Made by a program: the position numbers and the translations under genes. Shown here in pieces: positions 19,318-26,889 of a stretch of DNA of 64,000 nt (its first letter is position 1; every line of letters starts with the position of its first letter). The stretch is taken from contig JAAVIC010000033.1 of the NCBI GenBank assembly GCA_014799385.1, positions 186,001 through 250,000 of the forward strand, written 5' to 3'. The notes beneath the pieces are model-generated. The model had not been told where the DNA came from. It made no database searches and saw only the letters and a program-made list of their open reading frames with translations. The stretch is from Oscillospiraceae bacterium. GTDB lineage: Bacteria; Bacillota; Clostridia; Oscillospirales; Ruminococcaceae.

Positions 19318-19335
19318 CCCATTTTGAATTATAAT
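19287..19335 (+). promoter_or_regulatory. possible Spo0A box and -10 element upstream of spoIIGA
   Basis: On the minus strand 19287-19296 reads TTGTCGAAAT, matching the 0A box core TGNCGAA, and TATAAT lies at 19330-19335, 33 bp before the spoIIGA start. No good -35 box is seen at 17 bp, as expected for an activator-dependent promoter. In Bacillus the spoIIG operon is Spo0A-activated; here this is an inference from a short match. Confidence 0.4.
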
Positions 19336-19367
19336 TATATTACAAGTTGTACAAGCGAGGTGACAGA

Positions 19368-20189
19368 ATGACAGTTTACATAGACGTTCTGGTCGTGCTG
19401 AATTTGTACATAAACTTCTTTCTTGTGCGCTCAACAGCTCTGATTACACGTCGGGAGTGCTCACCGAAACGGTGTTTGCTGGCAGCAGTTATTGGCTCAC
19501 TTGGTTCGCTTGTGATTCTGCTCCCGGAGCTGCCATTTTTTGCTGTCGCGTTCGAAAAGACGATCCTTGGCGGATTTATGGTTCTTGCGGCGTTCGGAAG
19601 GCAAAAGCCTGTTGATTACGCGGTTTCGGCACTGTTTTTTCTGGTCGTGAGCTTCTCGTTCGCGGGACTGATGATGGCACTGTGGACATTCATCGCGCCG
19701 TTGGGAATGGTCTTTACGAACGGTGTCGCGTATTTCGATATTCCACTGGTGGCTGTGGCTGCGTTCACTGCGGCGGCTTACTTCACGGTTAAGTTGGTGA
19801 AATATTTCGCGGACAAGCGATTACACTGCAACAAAATCTGCTCCGTGAAAATCACAGCAAACGGCGCAGAAGTTACGCTGCGCGGATTATCGGATACGGG
19901 TAACGGTTTGTGTGACATCATCACGGGACTGCCAGTGATAATCTGTTCCGCCGATAAAATACGTGAAATCGCGCCGCAAAACGTTCTTGATTATCTCGAA
20001 GGAATCGCCGGTGGCGGAATCCGCCTTGTTCCGCTGAAAACAATTTCGTCCGAAGCACTGATTCCGATTTTCAGAGCGGATAAAATCACGATTGACGGAA
20101 AATCTGCGGCAGCGTTTATCGGAGTTACCAAAAATCCAATGCAGTCTGAAATCGACTGCATTTTTAACCCGAAAATCATATCAATATGA
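19368..20189 (+). CDS. spoIIGA: sigma-E processing peptidase SpoIIGA
   Basis: Membrane aspartic protease that cleaves pro-sigma-E in the mother cell on a signal from the forespore. The 273-residue protein has about five N-terminal membrane segments (from [17 protein letters not shown] to [15 protein letters not shown]), then a cytoplasmic protease domain with catalytic [10 protein letters not shown] near residue 175. ATG at 19368 follows CGAGGTG. It is immediately upstream of its substrate gene sigE (16 bp), the classical arrangement. Confidence 0.95.
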   Translation: MTVYIDVLVVLNLYINFFLVRSTALITRRECSPKRCLLAAVIGSLGSLVILLPELPFFAVAFEKTILGGFMVLAAFGRQKPVDYAVSALFFLVVSFSFAGLMMALWTFIAPLGMVFTNGVAYFDIPLVAVAAFTAAAYFTVKLVKYFADKRLHCNKICSVKITANGAEVTLRGLSDTGNGLCDIITGLPVIICSADKIREIAPQNVLDYLEGIAGGGIRLVPLKTISSEALIPIFRADKITIDGKSAAAFIGVTKNPMQSEIDCIFNPKIISI

Positions 20190-20205
20190 ATATGGAGGAA
20201 TGATT

Positions 20206-20910
20206 ATGTTAAAGAAAATACTGGAAAAATTTAAGAAATGGTTTATGAAACACGCTGATGACGTTCACTACATAAACGGCTCCGAGCAGCTACCCGCGCC
20301 ACTTACCAAAGAAGAGGAAGAGGCGGCGTTTCAATTGATGAAAACCGACTTCGACAAGGCACGCGATATGTTGATAGTTCACAATCTGCGGCTTGTTGTG
20401 TACATAGCGAAGAAGTTTGAAAATACGGGAATCTGGCTTGAGGACTTGGTTTCCATAGGAACGGTTGGATTGATTAAGGCGGTAAACACGTTCAGCCCGG
20501 ACAAGAACATCAAGCTGGCGACCTATGCCTCGCGCTGTATCGAGAACGAGATTTTGATGTATCTGCGGAAATATTCGCAATACCGTTATGACATCTCGAT
20601 TGATGAGCCGCTGAATGTCGACTGGGACGGCAACGAGCTGTTATTGTCGGACGTTCTCGGCACGGATAGCGACTGCGTAAATTCTCACATTGAGGAGGAG
20701 GTTGAAAAGCAGCTTCTCCATGATGCGGTGAATCACCTTGCTCCGCGTGATAAGAAAATCATGGAAATGCGATTCGGATTGAACGGCTGCAAGGAGCGCA
20801 CCCAAAAGGAGGTCGCGGACGAAATCGGTATCTCGCAAAGTTACATCTCGCGTCTGGAAAAGCGAATAATAAAACAGCTCCGCGAGGAACTGGAAAAGGT
20901 GTGTAACTGA
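20206..20910 (+). CDS. sigE: RNA polymerase sporulation sigma factor sigma-E
   Basis: Mother-cell-specific early sigma factor, made as an inactive precursor. The 234-residue protein has an N-terminal pro-region ([16 protein letters not shown]), region 2 ([34 protein letters not shown]), and region 4 with a helix-turn-helix ([20 protein letters not shown]). Start at 20206 is preferred because GGAGG lies 7 bp upstream; an ATG at 20200 is too close. Its TGA stop forms the first base of the inverted-repeat element that follows. Confidence 0.96.
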   Translation: MLKKILEKFKKWFMKHADDVHYINGSEQLPAPLTKEEEEAAFQLMKTDFDKARDMLIVHNLRLVVYIAKKFENTGIWLEDLVSIGTVGLIKAVNTFSPDKNIKLATYASRCIENEILMYLRKYSQYRYDISIDEPLNVDWDGNELLLSDVLGTDSDCVNSHIEEEVEKQLLHDAVNHLAPRDKKIMEMRFGLNGCKERTQKEVADEIGISQSYISRLEKRIIKQLREELEKVCN

Positions 20911-21249
20911 TACTAATTCACAATCTACGTATAGACATCTTTGCGGAAATCCCGCACTTATCGCTTCGTCAAAGCTCCTTGGCGCATGTTGCCCTCTGTT
21001 GGCGGCATCCTTGCCGGAGTGACTGCCTTTAATGCTCGGCATCGTGCCTCGCTTTGGCAGTCATTCCGCGACATCGTGTCGCGCCTTTTGGGGCAACTGC
21101 GCAAACATCCTGTTTGCGTACATACAGTACGCCCGCGTCGCTAGGTTGAATGCGTAGCGTTCATTCGTCCTCGCGCTAAGCGCGGTCTAGGTCGAACGCA
21201 CAGCGTTCGTTCGCGCAAATCTTGTCTATACTACGATTGCGAATTAGTA
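20910..21249. repeat. 340-bp inverted-repeat element made of chained hairpins
   Basis: The ends (about 20910-20945 and 21213-21249) are imperfect inverted repeats sharing ATACTAATTC, CAATC, GTATAGACA and TTGCG. The inside is a row of short stem-loops, several perfect: CGCGACA/TGTCGCG at 21067-21083, CGCAAACA/TGTTTGCG, GCGTAC/GTACGC, CGCGCT/AGCGCG and CGAACGC/GCGTTCG. No gene is visible inside. It looks like a MITE-like element or the gene for a highly folded RNA, and it fills the space between the convergent sigE and sigG. Confidence 0.8.
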
Positions 21250-21256
21250 TGAAACC

Positions 21257-21284
21257 GAAATCCCCTCCGATTTGGAGGGGGTTT
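21257..21284 (+). terminator. terminator between sigE and sigG
   Basis: Eleven-nucleotide arms AAATCCCCTCC and GGAGGGGGTTT with a GATTT loop, ending in TTTT on the plus strand. It may also stop sigG transcription from the other side. Confidence 0.7.
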
Positions 21285-21286
21285 TA

Positions 21287-22057
21287 TCATATTCGGTTCT
21301 TGATTTTATTAAGCGCGCCCTTTTCCAGGCGCGAAACCTGCGCCTGACTGATTCCGATTTCCTTGGCGACCTCGACCTGCGTCTTTCCAAGAAAGAAACG
21401 AAGATTCAGTATGCGCTTTTCACGGTTGCCAAGCCCGGCAATCGCCTCTTTAAGAGAGATCTCATTCAGCCAGTTCCAGTCATCATTGTTATCACCGAGT
21501 TGATCCAGCACATAAATCGTATCTCCCGCATCGGAGAACACAGGCTCGTACAGCGAAATCGGTTCGCTTATCGCCTCCAGTGCGATTACCACGTCCTGAC
21601 GCGGTACATCGAGTTCTTTCGCGATTTCCTCAATGCGCGGTTCTCTGCCCTTTTGAGCGGTAAGGCGCTCCTTTGCTTGCATTGCCCTGTACGCTAAATC
21701 ACGAACCGAACGGCTCACGCGGACAGGCGCATTGTCCCTCAGATACCGTCTTAGTTCACCCATAATCATAGGAACGGCATATGTTGAAAACCGCACGTTT
21801 TGGGTAATATCAAAGTTGTCAATCGCCTTGATAAGCCCGATACAACCGACCTGAAACAGGTCGTCTGCGCTCTCTCCCCTGCCCATAAACCGCTGAATCA
21901 CGCTTAATACCAACCGCAGATTCCCGCGGATAAGCTCCTCGCGCGCCGCCATATCGCCCTGCTTCACGCGTTTGAGAAGCTCTGTTTTTTCCGATTCCTT
22001 AAGCACTTTCAGCTTTGATGTATTCACTCCCGCGATTTCGACTTTATTGTAGTACAT
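21287..22057 (-). CDS. sigG: RNA polymerase sporulation sigma factor sigma-G
   Basis: Late forespore-specific sigma factor, 256 residues. It begins MYYNKVEIAGVNTSKLKVL, a sigma-G-specific N-terminus, and continues with region 2 (NLRLVLSVIQRFMGRGESADDLFQVG), region 3, and region 4 (TQVEVAKEIGISQAQVSRLEK). Start at 22057 follows GGAGG by 8 bp; a longer frame upstream is not needed. In most spore-formers spoIIGA, sigE and sigG lie in one direction, but here sigG is reversed and faces sigE across the 340-bp element. Confidence 0.96.
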   Translation of the reverse strand: MYYNKVEIAGVNTSKLKVLKESEKTELLKRVKQGDMAAREELIRGNLRLVLSVIQRFMGRGESADDLFQVGCIGLIKAIDNFDITQNVRFSTYAVPMIMGELRRYLRDNAPVRVSRSVRDLAYRAMQAKERLTAQKGREPRIEEIAKELDVPRQDVVIALEAISEPISLYEPVFSDAGDTIYVLDQLGDNNDDWNWLNEISLKEAIAGLGNREKRILNLRFFLGKTQVEVAKEIGISQAQVSRLEKGALNKIKNRI

Positions 22058-22096
22058 TTCCGACCTCCGTATTGGCTGCTTCCTTGAATGTACAAT

Positions 22097-22126
22097 TATT
22101 ATTGTCGGAAATCGGTTTTGATATTC
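22097..22126 (-). promoter_or_regulatory. possible sigma-F/sigma-G type promoter of sigG
   Basis: On the minus strand GAATA is followed after 17 bp by CAATAATA, similar to the sigma-G pattern (GAATA and CATNNTA). It lies 40 bp before sigG, which in Bacillus is read by sigma-F and autoregulated by sigma-G. A match by eye only. Confidence 0.4.
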
Positions 22127-22285
22127 TCCGAAATTTGTATGTGGTAAAATTTCACATTTGCGTATATCGCGGTTATAGCGCCCTGCAATTCTGTTGAAAA
22201 CTTTTTGTGCAAAACGACAAATCATATTGTTAAAAAATAATTCCCTTAATATGGTAAATATATAAAAGTTTGGGGGTTTTATCAA

Positions 22286-22314
22286 TTGATATATTTTCTA
22301 AAAAGTATTATAAT
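22286..22314 (+). promoter_or_regulatory. sigma-A promoter of the small HTH gene
   Basis: TTGATA, 17 bp, TATAAT; the start codon follows 22 bp later. Confidence 0.75.
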
Positions 22315-22336
22315 GGAAAAGAAAGGTGGTGATAAA

Positions 22337-22582
22337 ATGGAAGGCATTTCAAAGAAGGAAATGCTTGAAGAGTTTGGGACAATGCTGCGCGAAAAACGTA
22401 TGCAGAAAAATCTCACTCAGGAAAAGCTTTCAGAGCTTGCGGGAATCACAGATGTATATTTGCGTGATCTGGAACGCGGCAGTTATTCGGCAACTTGGCT
22501 AATATGGCTGAAGTTATGTACGATACTGGAGATAGATATTTCCAAGTTACAACAAAAGCTCACGGTATTGCAAAATTCTTAA
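22337..22582 (+). CDS. XRE-family helix-turn-helix regulator
   Basis: An 81-residue DNA-binding protein made of a single Cro/C1-type domain: GTMLREKRMQKNLTQEKLSE, LAGITDVYLRDLERGSY and the scaffold helix that follows. The start at 22337 has AAAGGTGG 7 bp upstream; earlier ATGs in frame are less well placed. It is a stand-alone gene with its own promoter and two strong terminators behind it. Target unknown. Confidence 0.85.
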   Translation: MEGISKKEMLEEFGTMLREKRMQKNLTQEKLSELAGITDVYLRDLERGSYSATWLIWLKLCTILEIDISKLQQKLTVLQNS

Positions 22583-22589
22583 TCAAGCG

Positions 22590-22622
22590 AATCCCCCGTA
22601 GTATTACGGGGGATTATTTTTT
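22590..22622 (+). terminator. terminator 1 after the HTH gene
   Basis: Perfect 11-bp stem (22590-22600 with 22605-22615), loop GTAT, then ATTTTTT. Confidence 0.88.
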
Positions 22623-22651
22623 ACCCCACCCTTTATAGGGTGGGGTTTTTT
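22623..22651 (+). terminator. terminator 2 after the HTH gene
   Basis: Perfect 10-bp GC-rich stem (22623-22632 with 22637-22646), loop TTAT, then a T-run. Tandem with the first terminator. Confidence 0.88.
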
Positions 22652-23060
22652 ATAAAAAAATCTGCGTTTCTCACTCTCCTGAAATTGAATAAAATCCCCT
22701 TTTAAGGCAAATGCGAATTTTACTGTTGATAACCATTGTGCATCTTTAACAAATTATTCACTGTTTATTATTTTGGAGAATTTATTTTTCAACAGTTCTG
22801 TTTATGTATTATTCACAAAAATTAAATGTTGAAAACCTATTTTCAATAAAGGCGACATATGCTGTACATAGTTATCAAAATCGTAATAAATCCGCTGTTT
22901 CACATGCCCGAAACATCGGGGTTATTCCTCAGAGTGAAAACAAATTTTTTGAGGAAAATCCAAACAAGGTTATCATCAAAACCGCTCTATGTGCGGAAAT
23001 AATCAAAATTTTTGATTTTTGTGCAACTTCACCAAGAACACATTAGATTTATATACAATC
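22652..23060. other. AT-rich intergenic stretch without a supported gene
   Basis: About 410 bp. An 80-codon frame at 22804-23046 has no ribosome site and no recognisable protein. Several loose DnaA-box-like 9-mers (for example TTATTCACA at 22809) and repeats of TTTTCAACA are present, but too degenerate to call an origin. I see no clear promoter, RNA or repeat. Confidence 0.5.
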
Positions 23061-23061
23061 A

Positions 23062-23089
23062 AACGCGCCCCTGTTCAAAGGAGCGCGTT
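23062..23089. terminator. hairpin downstream of the DUF368 gene
   Basis: Arms AACGCGCCCC and GGAGCGCGTT (one mismatch) around TGTTCAAA, just after the DUF368 stop codon on the minus strand. The T-run is weak on that side and better on the plus side. Confidence 0.55.
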
Positions 23090-23094
23090 GTATT

Positions 23095-23946
23095 TTATTC
23101 ATTTCCACTGTTGCTTGCTCCGAGTTTTTCAATGAGCACTGCCGTAACAATACCGAACAGCATACATACGAACCCGTAGCCCGTTTGCAGATTAAATCCG
23201 AATCCCTCGGGCAGAATTGCATAAATTGAGCCGATAACTAAACCCATAAGCGCGGAATAAACCATAAGTCTGTTTTTCTTGATCAGTATGGAGATTAGTT
23301 TCGCACCGCCGATTATACCGATTATCGCACCTATTGCAAACGGGACAATTACGTAAAAATTCATTTCCTTGATTGCCGTGATTATCGTTTCATACACGCC
23401 TATCAGCATCATTACAAATGACCCCGAAATACCCGGAATAATCGTTGTGACCGCTGCGAGTACCGCACAGCCCAGGAGCTTAAGTGAGATTATTACATCA
23501 AATCCGTTTACAACATCGGGCGCGAGCTTGAAAATATCTGCTTTTTCCAACACCGTAAGCCCGATAACCACCGCCATCGCGATTACAAACGGAACAACGC
23601 ATAGCGGCTTAACCTTTTTCTCGGATGTGCCCAGCTTGTAAATCAGAGGGATTCCTCCGATTATCAGTCCAAGAAAGAACATATTTGTCTGAATGCCGAA
23701 GTTGTCAAATAGTGAAGAAATCACAAACGATGAGAAAATTATTGCACCGCCTGCCCCAAGCGCAAAGGTCACCAGAAACCAGATGTTTTGGAAAATCTTC
23801 TTGATTCCCGAAATCGAATCGGTTAATCGGTCAAAGATTCCGAACACAACCAGCATCGTTCCGCCCGAAACACCCGGAATTACATTCGCAGTACCAAAAA
23901 CAATCCCGCATAAAAAATACTTCAGATATTCAACGATTTTTTTCAT
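23095..23946 (-). CDS. DUF368 family membrane protein (PopT-type polyprenyl-phosphate transporter)
   Basis: Polytopic membrane protein of 283 residues with the DUF368 signature near the N-terminus (GIVFGTANVIPGVSGGTM) repeated in the second half as AAVTTIIPGISGSFVMMLIG, and about eight hydrophobic segments. DUF368 proteins have been linked to return of undecaprenyl phosphate across the membrane for cell-wall synthesis (PopT). Its ATG overlaps the stop of the P-type ATPase homologue (ATGA), so the two are translated in a coupled manner. Specific function here is inferred from the family. Confidence 0.9.
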   Translation of the reverse strand: MKKIVEYLKYFLCGIVFGTANVIPGVSGGTMLVVFGIFDRLTDSISGIKKIFQNIWFLVTFALGAGGAIIFSSFVISSLFDNFGIQTNMFFLGLIIGGIPLIYKLGTSEKKVKPLCVVPFVIAMAVVIGLTVLEKADIFKLAPDVVNGFDVIISLKLLGCAVLAAVTTIIPGISGSFVMMLIGVYETIITAIKEMNFYVIVPFAIGAIIGIIGGAKLISILIKKNRLMVYSALMGLVIGSIYAILPEGFGFNLQTGYGFVCMLFGIVTAVLIEKLGASNSGNE

Positions 23947-26411
23947 AGTGTCTCCTTATGCATGATAAAATGTTCAATGAGAAAATACACAAGCGGCGGC
24001 AAAATTCCCGAAACAATGCTTATAAGCATTGCAAGAATATCAATCGCGGCAAGCCCAAACGCGCTGTTGATAAACGGAACATACACCAAAAGGATTGGGA
24101 AAATTGCCACAATCAATATTGAAGCCTTGCGAATCGGCGCAGATTTAATGAATGCAGTAAACGGCGAATCCGACGACAACCGCACAATCGCAAAGAGTGC
24201 CGTGCATATGCAGTAGGAAATCAGTGAACAGCTTCGTGCAAACTCAAAATTTGCCCCGTTATACATAAACAAATAGGACGCAATCGCAACAATTCCCGAA
24301 AGAGCGCCAAATAAAACCGCTCCGCCGATAAACCGATAGTTGATTTTACGTACCGCCATAAACTCTGACGGCGGCATATTCTGCTTGATATCCGAGTCAC
24401 AACCGATAAACCCAAGTGCGCAAATCGGCAGAAGGATCATTGACACCAACGCTATAATTGCGGAAGTAAGCATTAGCTGCTTGCTGATGAATAGGTTCAG
24501 AATCATAAGCAAAATCATTCCGCTGTAACCCGAAATCAACAGCGACACCGCACGTTTGATGTTTCGGTGAATTTGTCGCGCCGAAGCGATCATATCCGCA
24601 ATCGCGTAGAAATTGTCATCATTCATAATGATATCCGCTGCCTCATAGGTGCAGCCCGCTGCATGCTGGGATACGGTGATTCCCACATCAGCCGCCTCAA
24701 GAGCGTTAGCGTCCTCGGGACGAATCCCCGTCATCGCGACTACTTCACCGCTTTCACGGAGCTTCTCGATGATATACAGTTTCTGTTCACGGGTGATTTT
24801 CGCGTAAATATCCGCGCTTAAATTCAGCGGTTCGCCCAACTCTATGGACCGCTCGATTCCGCTTCCCGTGATAACCGATGCCGAATACAATCCAATCATC
24901 TTGCCCGTGGATTCCGCAACACTCGGATTATCCTCGGTAAGCATTACCACGCGTACACCCGCCCTGCGGCAGGTCTTAACGGCGGAGGACACCGAGTCGC
25001 GCAGCGGCGCGGAAAATGCAACAAACCCAACGAATGTGTAGGAAAATCCCGCAGTCAAATCGGGAACTTCATCATTAGCGTCCACACAAGCCACAGCCAA
25101 CACGCTGCATCCTTTGGAGTAGTACTCCTCGTATTTCCGCTTAGCATTGAACAGAGCGTCGCCGCTTATATTGCACATTGGAAGAATCAGCTCGGGAGCA
25201 CCCTTTATGCAGCAAATTTTCGACCCTCCGACATTCCAAATCGCCCCGGTTATTGAATCCGATTCATCGGGAATCTTATCTATAAATTCATTTTCTGTGT
25301 AAACATTCTTGATTTTCTCATCAAAGAAAGTCGCTTTAACCATCAGTGCGCGTTCCGCAGGGTCGGTGGAATTTGGCTCGCACGCGAGAGCTGCGACTTT
25401 ATACAGAAGCTCCTCGCTTCTTGCATAAACATTGCGCACCTCCAGACGGTTCTTGGAAATCGCGCCCTCCTTTTCCACACAAAGCACCGACAGCGAATTT
25501 ATCTTCTCAATATCGGCGAATGATTTAACAATAGCACCGTTTTTCACGAAATCCATTGCGCCCTTTGTGTAGTAGATACGAATCAACGCGCCAATTCCCG
25601 TGGGAATAAAACACAGTCCCAACGTGATACCGTTAAGCGCCGAATGGACAGCGTCCCTGCCGGATACCAATTCGATAATCATTGAAGTCAGAACCAGTGC
25701 CATTGCCACACAGCCGCACAACGGAACCACTGTACGCACGATCTTCTCCAGGCTCGTAAAGTATGGGTGCTTATCCGTAACCTCCCCACAGTGCTGATAA
25801 AGCTGCGTGTCAACGCCCGTGGCACTGACCTTACATATTGCCTTTCCGGTAAGTATCGTAGTTCCGCTGTATACAAAAGTCGGCTTCAAATCGCTTTTCG
25901 AGATTCCGCCCACGTATTTCGCAACGGGCTTGTTGCTTCCCGTAAGAATGCTCTCGTCTGCGGTAACGTCCTCCGCCTCAAGGATAAACGCGTCCGCCGG
26001 AACACGCTCCCCAGCCTGAACCACAATGGTGTCCTCCGGAACGATAAACTCTTTCTCAATAAGCTCGGGCTTTCCGCTGCGAATTACTCGGAACTTCATT
26101 GCAGCAGTATCCTCAATCTCTCCCAAACGGTCATCCGAAGCTCTTCGGCAGAAAATTTCCGCGCAGACATACATCGCGTCTATAAGGATAATAATGATCC
26201 CCGTGCCAATTCCCGAAACAAACAATGATAATATCCCCGCGATAAACATCAGCAGCACGGACGGCGAAAGGAAAACATCTGTGTAGGAAAAGCTCTGAAA
26301 CGCTTCCCGAGTCTTACTGTATGTATTCAATCCGTAAAGCGAGAGATTTTTGTCGACCTCGCTTTCGGTCAATCCAAAATAATCTTGCTTGAAATTAAAA
26401 AAATGAGCCAT
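23943..26411 (-). CDS. P-type ATPase homologue lacking all catalytic motifs (candidate pseudoenzyme)
   Basis: An 822-residue protein with the full layout of a P2-type ATPase: N-terminal GLTESEVDKNLSLYGLN, two first membrane segments, actuator domain (QAGERVPADAF), membrane pair, P and N domains, then a C-terminal membrane bundle. Yet the key residues are changed: the phosphorylation motif DKTGT reads EKEGA (residues 313-317), the actuator TGES reads TGSN (157-160), TGDGxNDxP reads TGIRPEDAN (561-569), TGD reads TED, DPPR reads SAPLR, and PEGL in TM4 reads PTGI. Only the nucleotide-domain KGAPE remains. The frame is intact over 2.5 kb, so it is not a decaying gene. It cannot form the usual aspartyl phosphate and probably acts as a regulator or scaffold, perhaps for the coupled DUF368 protein. 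Confidence 0.9.
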   Translation of the reverse strand: MAHFFNFKQDYFGLTESEVDKNLSLYGLNTYSKTREAFQSFSYTDVFLSPSVLLMFIAGILSLFVSGIGTGIIIILIDAMYVCAEIFCRRASDDRLGEIEDTAAMKFRVIRSGKPELIEKEFIVPEDTIVVQAGERVPADAFILEAEDVTADESILTGSNKPVAKYVGGISKSDLKPTFVYSGTTILTGKAICKVSATGVDTQLYQHCGEVTDKHPYFTSLEKIVRTVVPLCGCVAMALVLTSMIIELVSGRDAVHSALNGITLGLCFIPTGIGALIRIYYTKGAMDFVKNGAIVKSFADIEKINSLSVLCVEKEGAISKNRLEVRNVYARSEELLYKVAALACEPNSTDPAERALMVKATFFDEKIKNVYTENEFIDKIPDESDSITGAIWNVGGSKICCIKGAPELILPMCNISGDALFNAKRKYEEYYSKGCSVLAVACVDANDEVPDLTAGFSYTFVGFVAFSAPLRDSVSSAVKTCRRAGVRVVMLTEDNPSVAESTGKMIGLYSASVITGSGIERSIELGEPLNLSADIYAKITREQKLYIIEKLRESGEVVAMTGIRPEDANALEAADVGITVSQHAAGCTYEAADIIMNDDNFYAIADMIASARQIHRNIKRAVSLLISGYSGMILLMILNLFISKQLMLTSAIIALVSMILLPICALGFIGCDSDIKQNMPPSEFMAVRKINYRFIGGAVLFGALSGIVAIASYLFMYNGANFEFARSCSLISYCICTALFAIVRLSSDSPFTAFIKSAPIRKASILIVAIFPILLVYVPFINSAFGLAAIDILAMLISIVSGILPPLVYFLIEHFIMHKETL

Positions 26412-26457
26412 AAAATTTCTTCTTCCTATAACATATAATGCCGGTACACTCTCTTTT

Positions 26458-26486
26458 ATTATCTCATATTTTCGTCAAAAAATCAA
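26458..26486 (-). promoter_or_regulatory. promoter of the pseudo-ATPase/DUF368 operon
   Basis: Minus-strand TTGATT, 17 bp, GATAAT, 47 bp upstream of the ATPase-like start codon. Confidence 0.65.
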
Positions 26487-26534
26487 GTATTTTTGTAAAA
26501 TTTGTGTAAATTTAGACAACTTTTTCCGATTAAC

Positions 26535-26570
26535 ACAAAAATAAAGGACGAATTTTGCAAAAACTCGTCC
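26535..26570 (-). terminator. terminator after the MGMT-like gene
   Basis: Reading leftward, GGACGAGTTTTTGC pairs with GCAAAATTCGTCC and is followed by TTTATTTTT. Confidence 0.8.
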
Positions 26571-26580
26571 CTTTTTGCTA

Positions 26581-26889
26581 TTATAGCCCATTCCAGAGGT
26601 ACTTGTTCAGGTCGACCGTGCCGTTTGAGCGGAATTCTATTCCGTCCTCGCGGAGTAAGCGCTCTTGCTCGTTGATTCCGCCGAATGCAAACGCGCTTGA
26701 AAGTCCTCCAAAGCGGTTCACCACACGATAGCATGGAATCCCGTCTGGGTCGGGGTTGGCATGGAGCGCGTACCCTACAACCCGCGACCACTTGGGATTC
26801 CCCGCAAGTGCGGCAATTTGCCCGTAAGTTGCGACTTTTCCGCGCGGAATTTTTCTCACAACGTCATAGATTTTCTCAAACGTAGTCAT
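26581..26889 (-). CDS. MGMT-family DNA alkyltransferase-like protein
   Basis: Short (102-residue) protein consisting of the C-terminal DNA-binding domain of O6-alkylguanine alkyltransferases: VRKIPRGKVATYGQIAALAG and GYALHANPDPDGIPCYRVVNRFGGLS. The acceptor cysteine is kept, unlike alkyltransferase-like proteins that have Trp, but the usual PCHRV is PCYRV, so the catalytic-relay histidine is tyrosine. It may bind alkylated bases and hand them to excision repair, or still transfer alkyl groups weakly. Its ATG overlaps the end of the upstream gene by 4 bp. Confidence 0.88.
   Translation of the reverse strand: MTTFEKIYDVVRKIPRGKVATYGQIAALAGNPKWSRVVGYALHANPDPDGIPCYRVVNRFGGLSSAFAFGGINEQERLLREDGIEFRSNGTVDLNKYLWNGL

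Noticed and set aside
22681-23000. DnaA-box-like 9-mers suggesting a replication origin
   Set aside because: Matches are loose, unordered and not near dnaA, dnaN or rpmH; AT-rich DNA gives such matches by chance.
22804-23046. 80-codon plus-strand frame in the AT-rich gap
   Set aside because: No ribosome site, no recognisable domain and random-looking composition; it is not supported as a gene.
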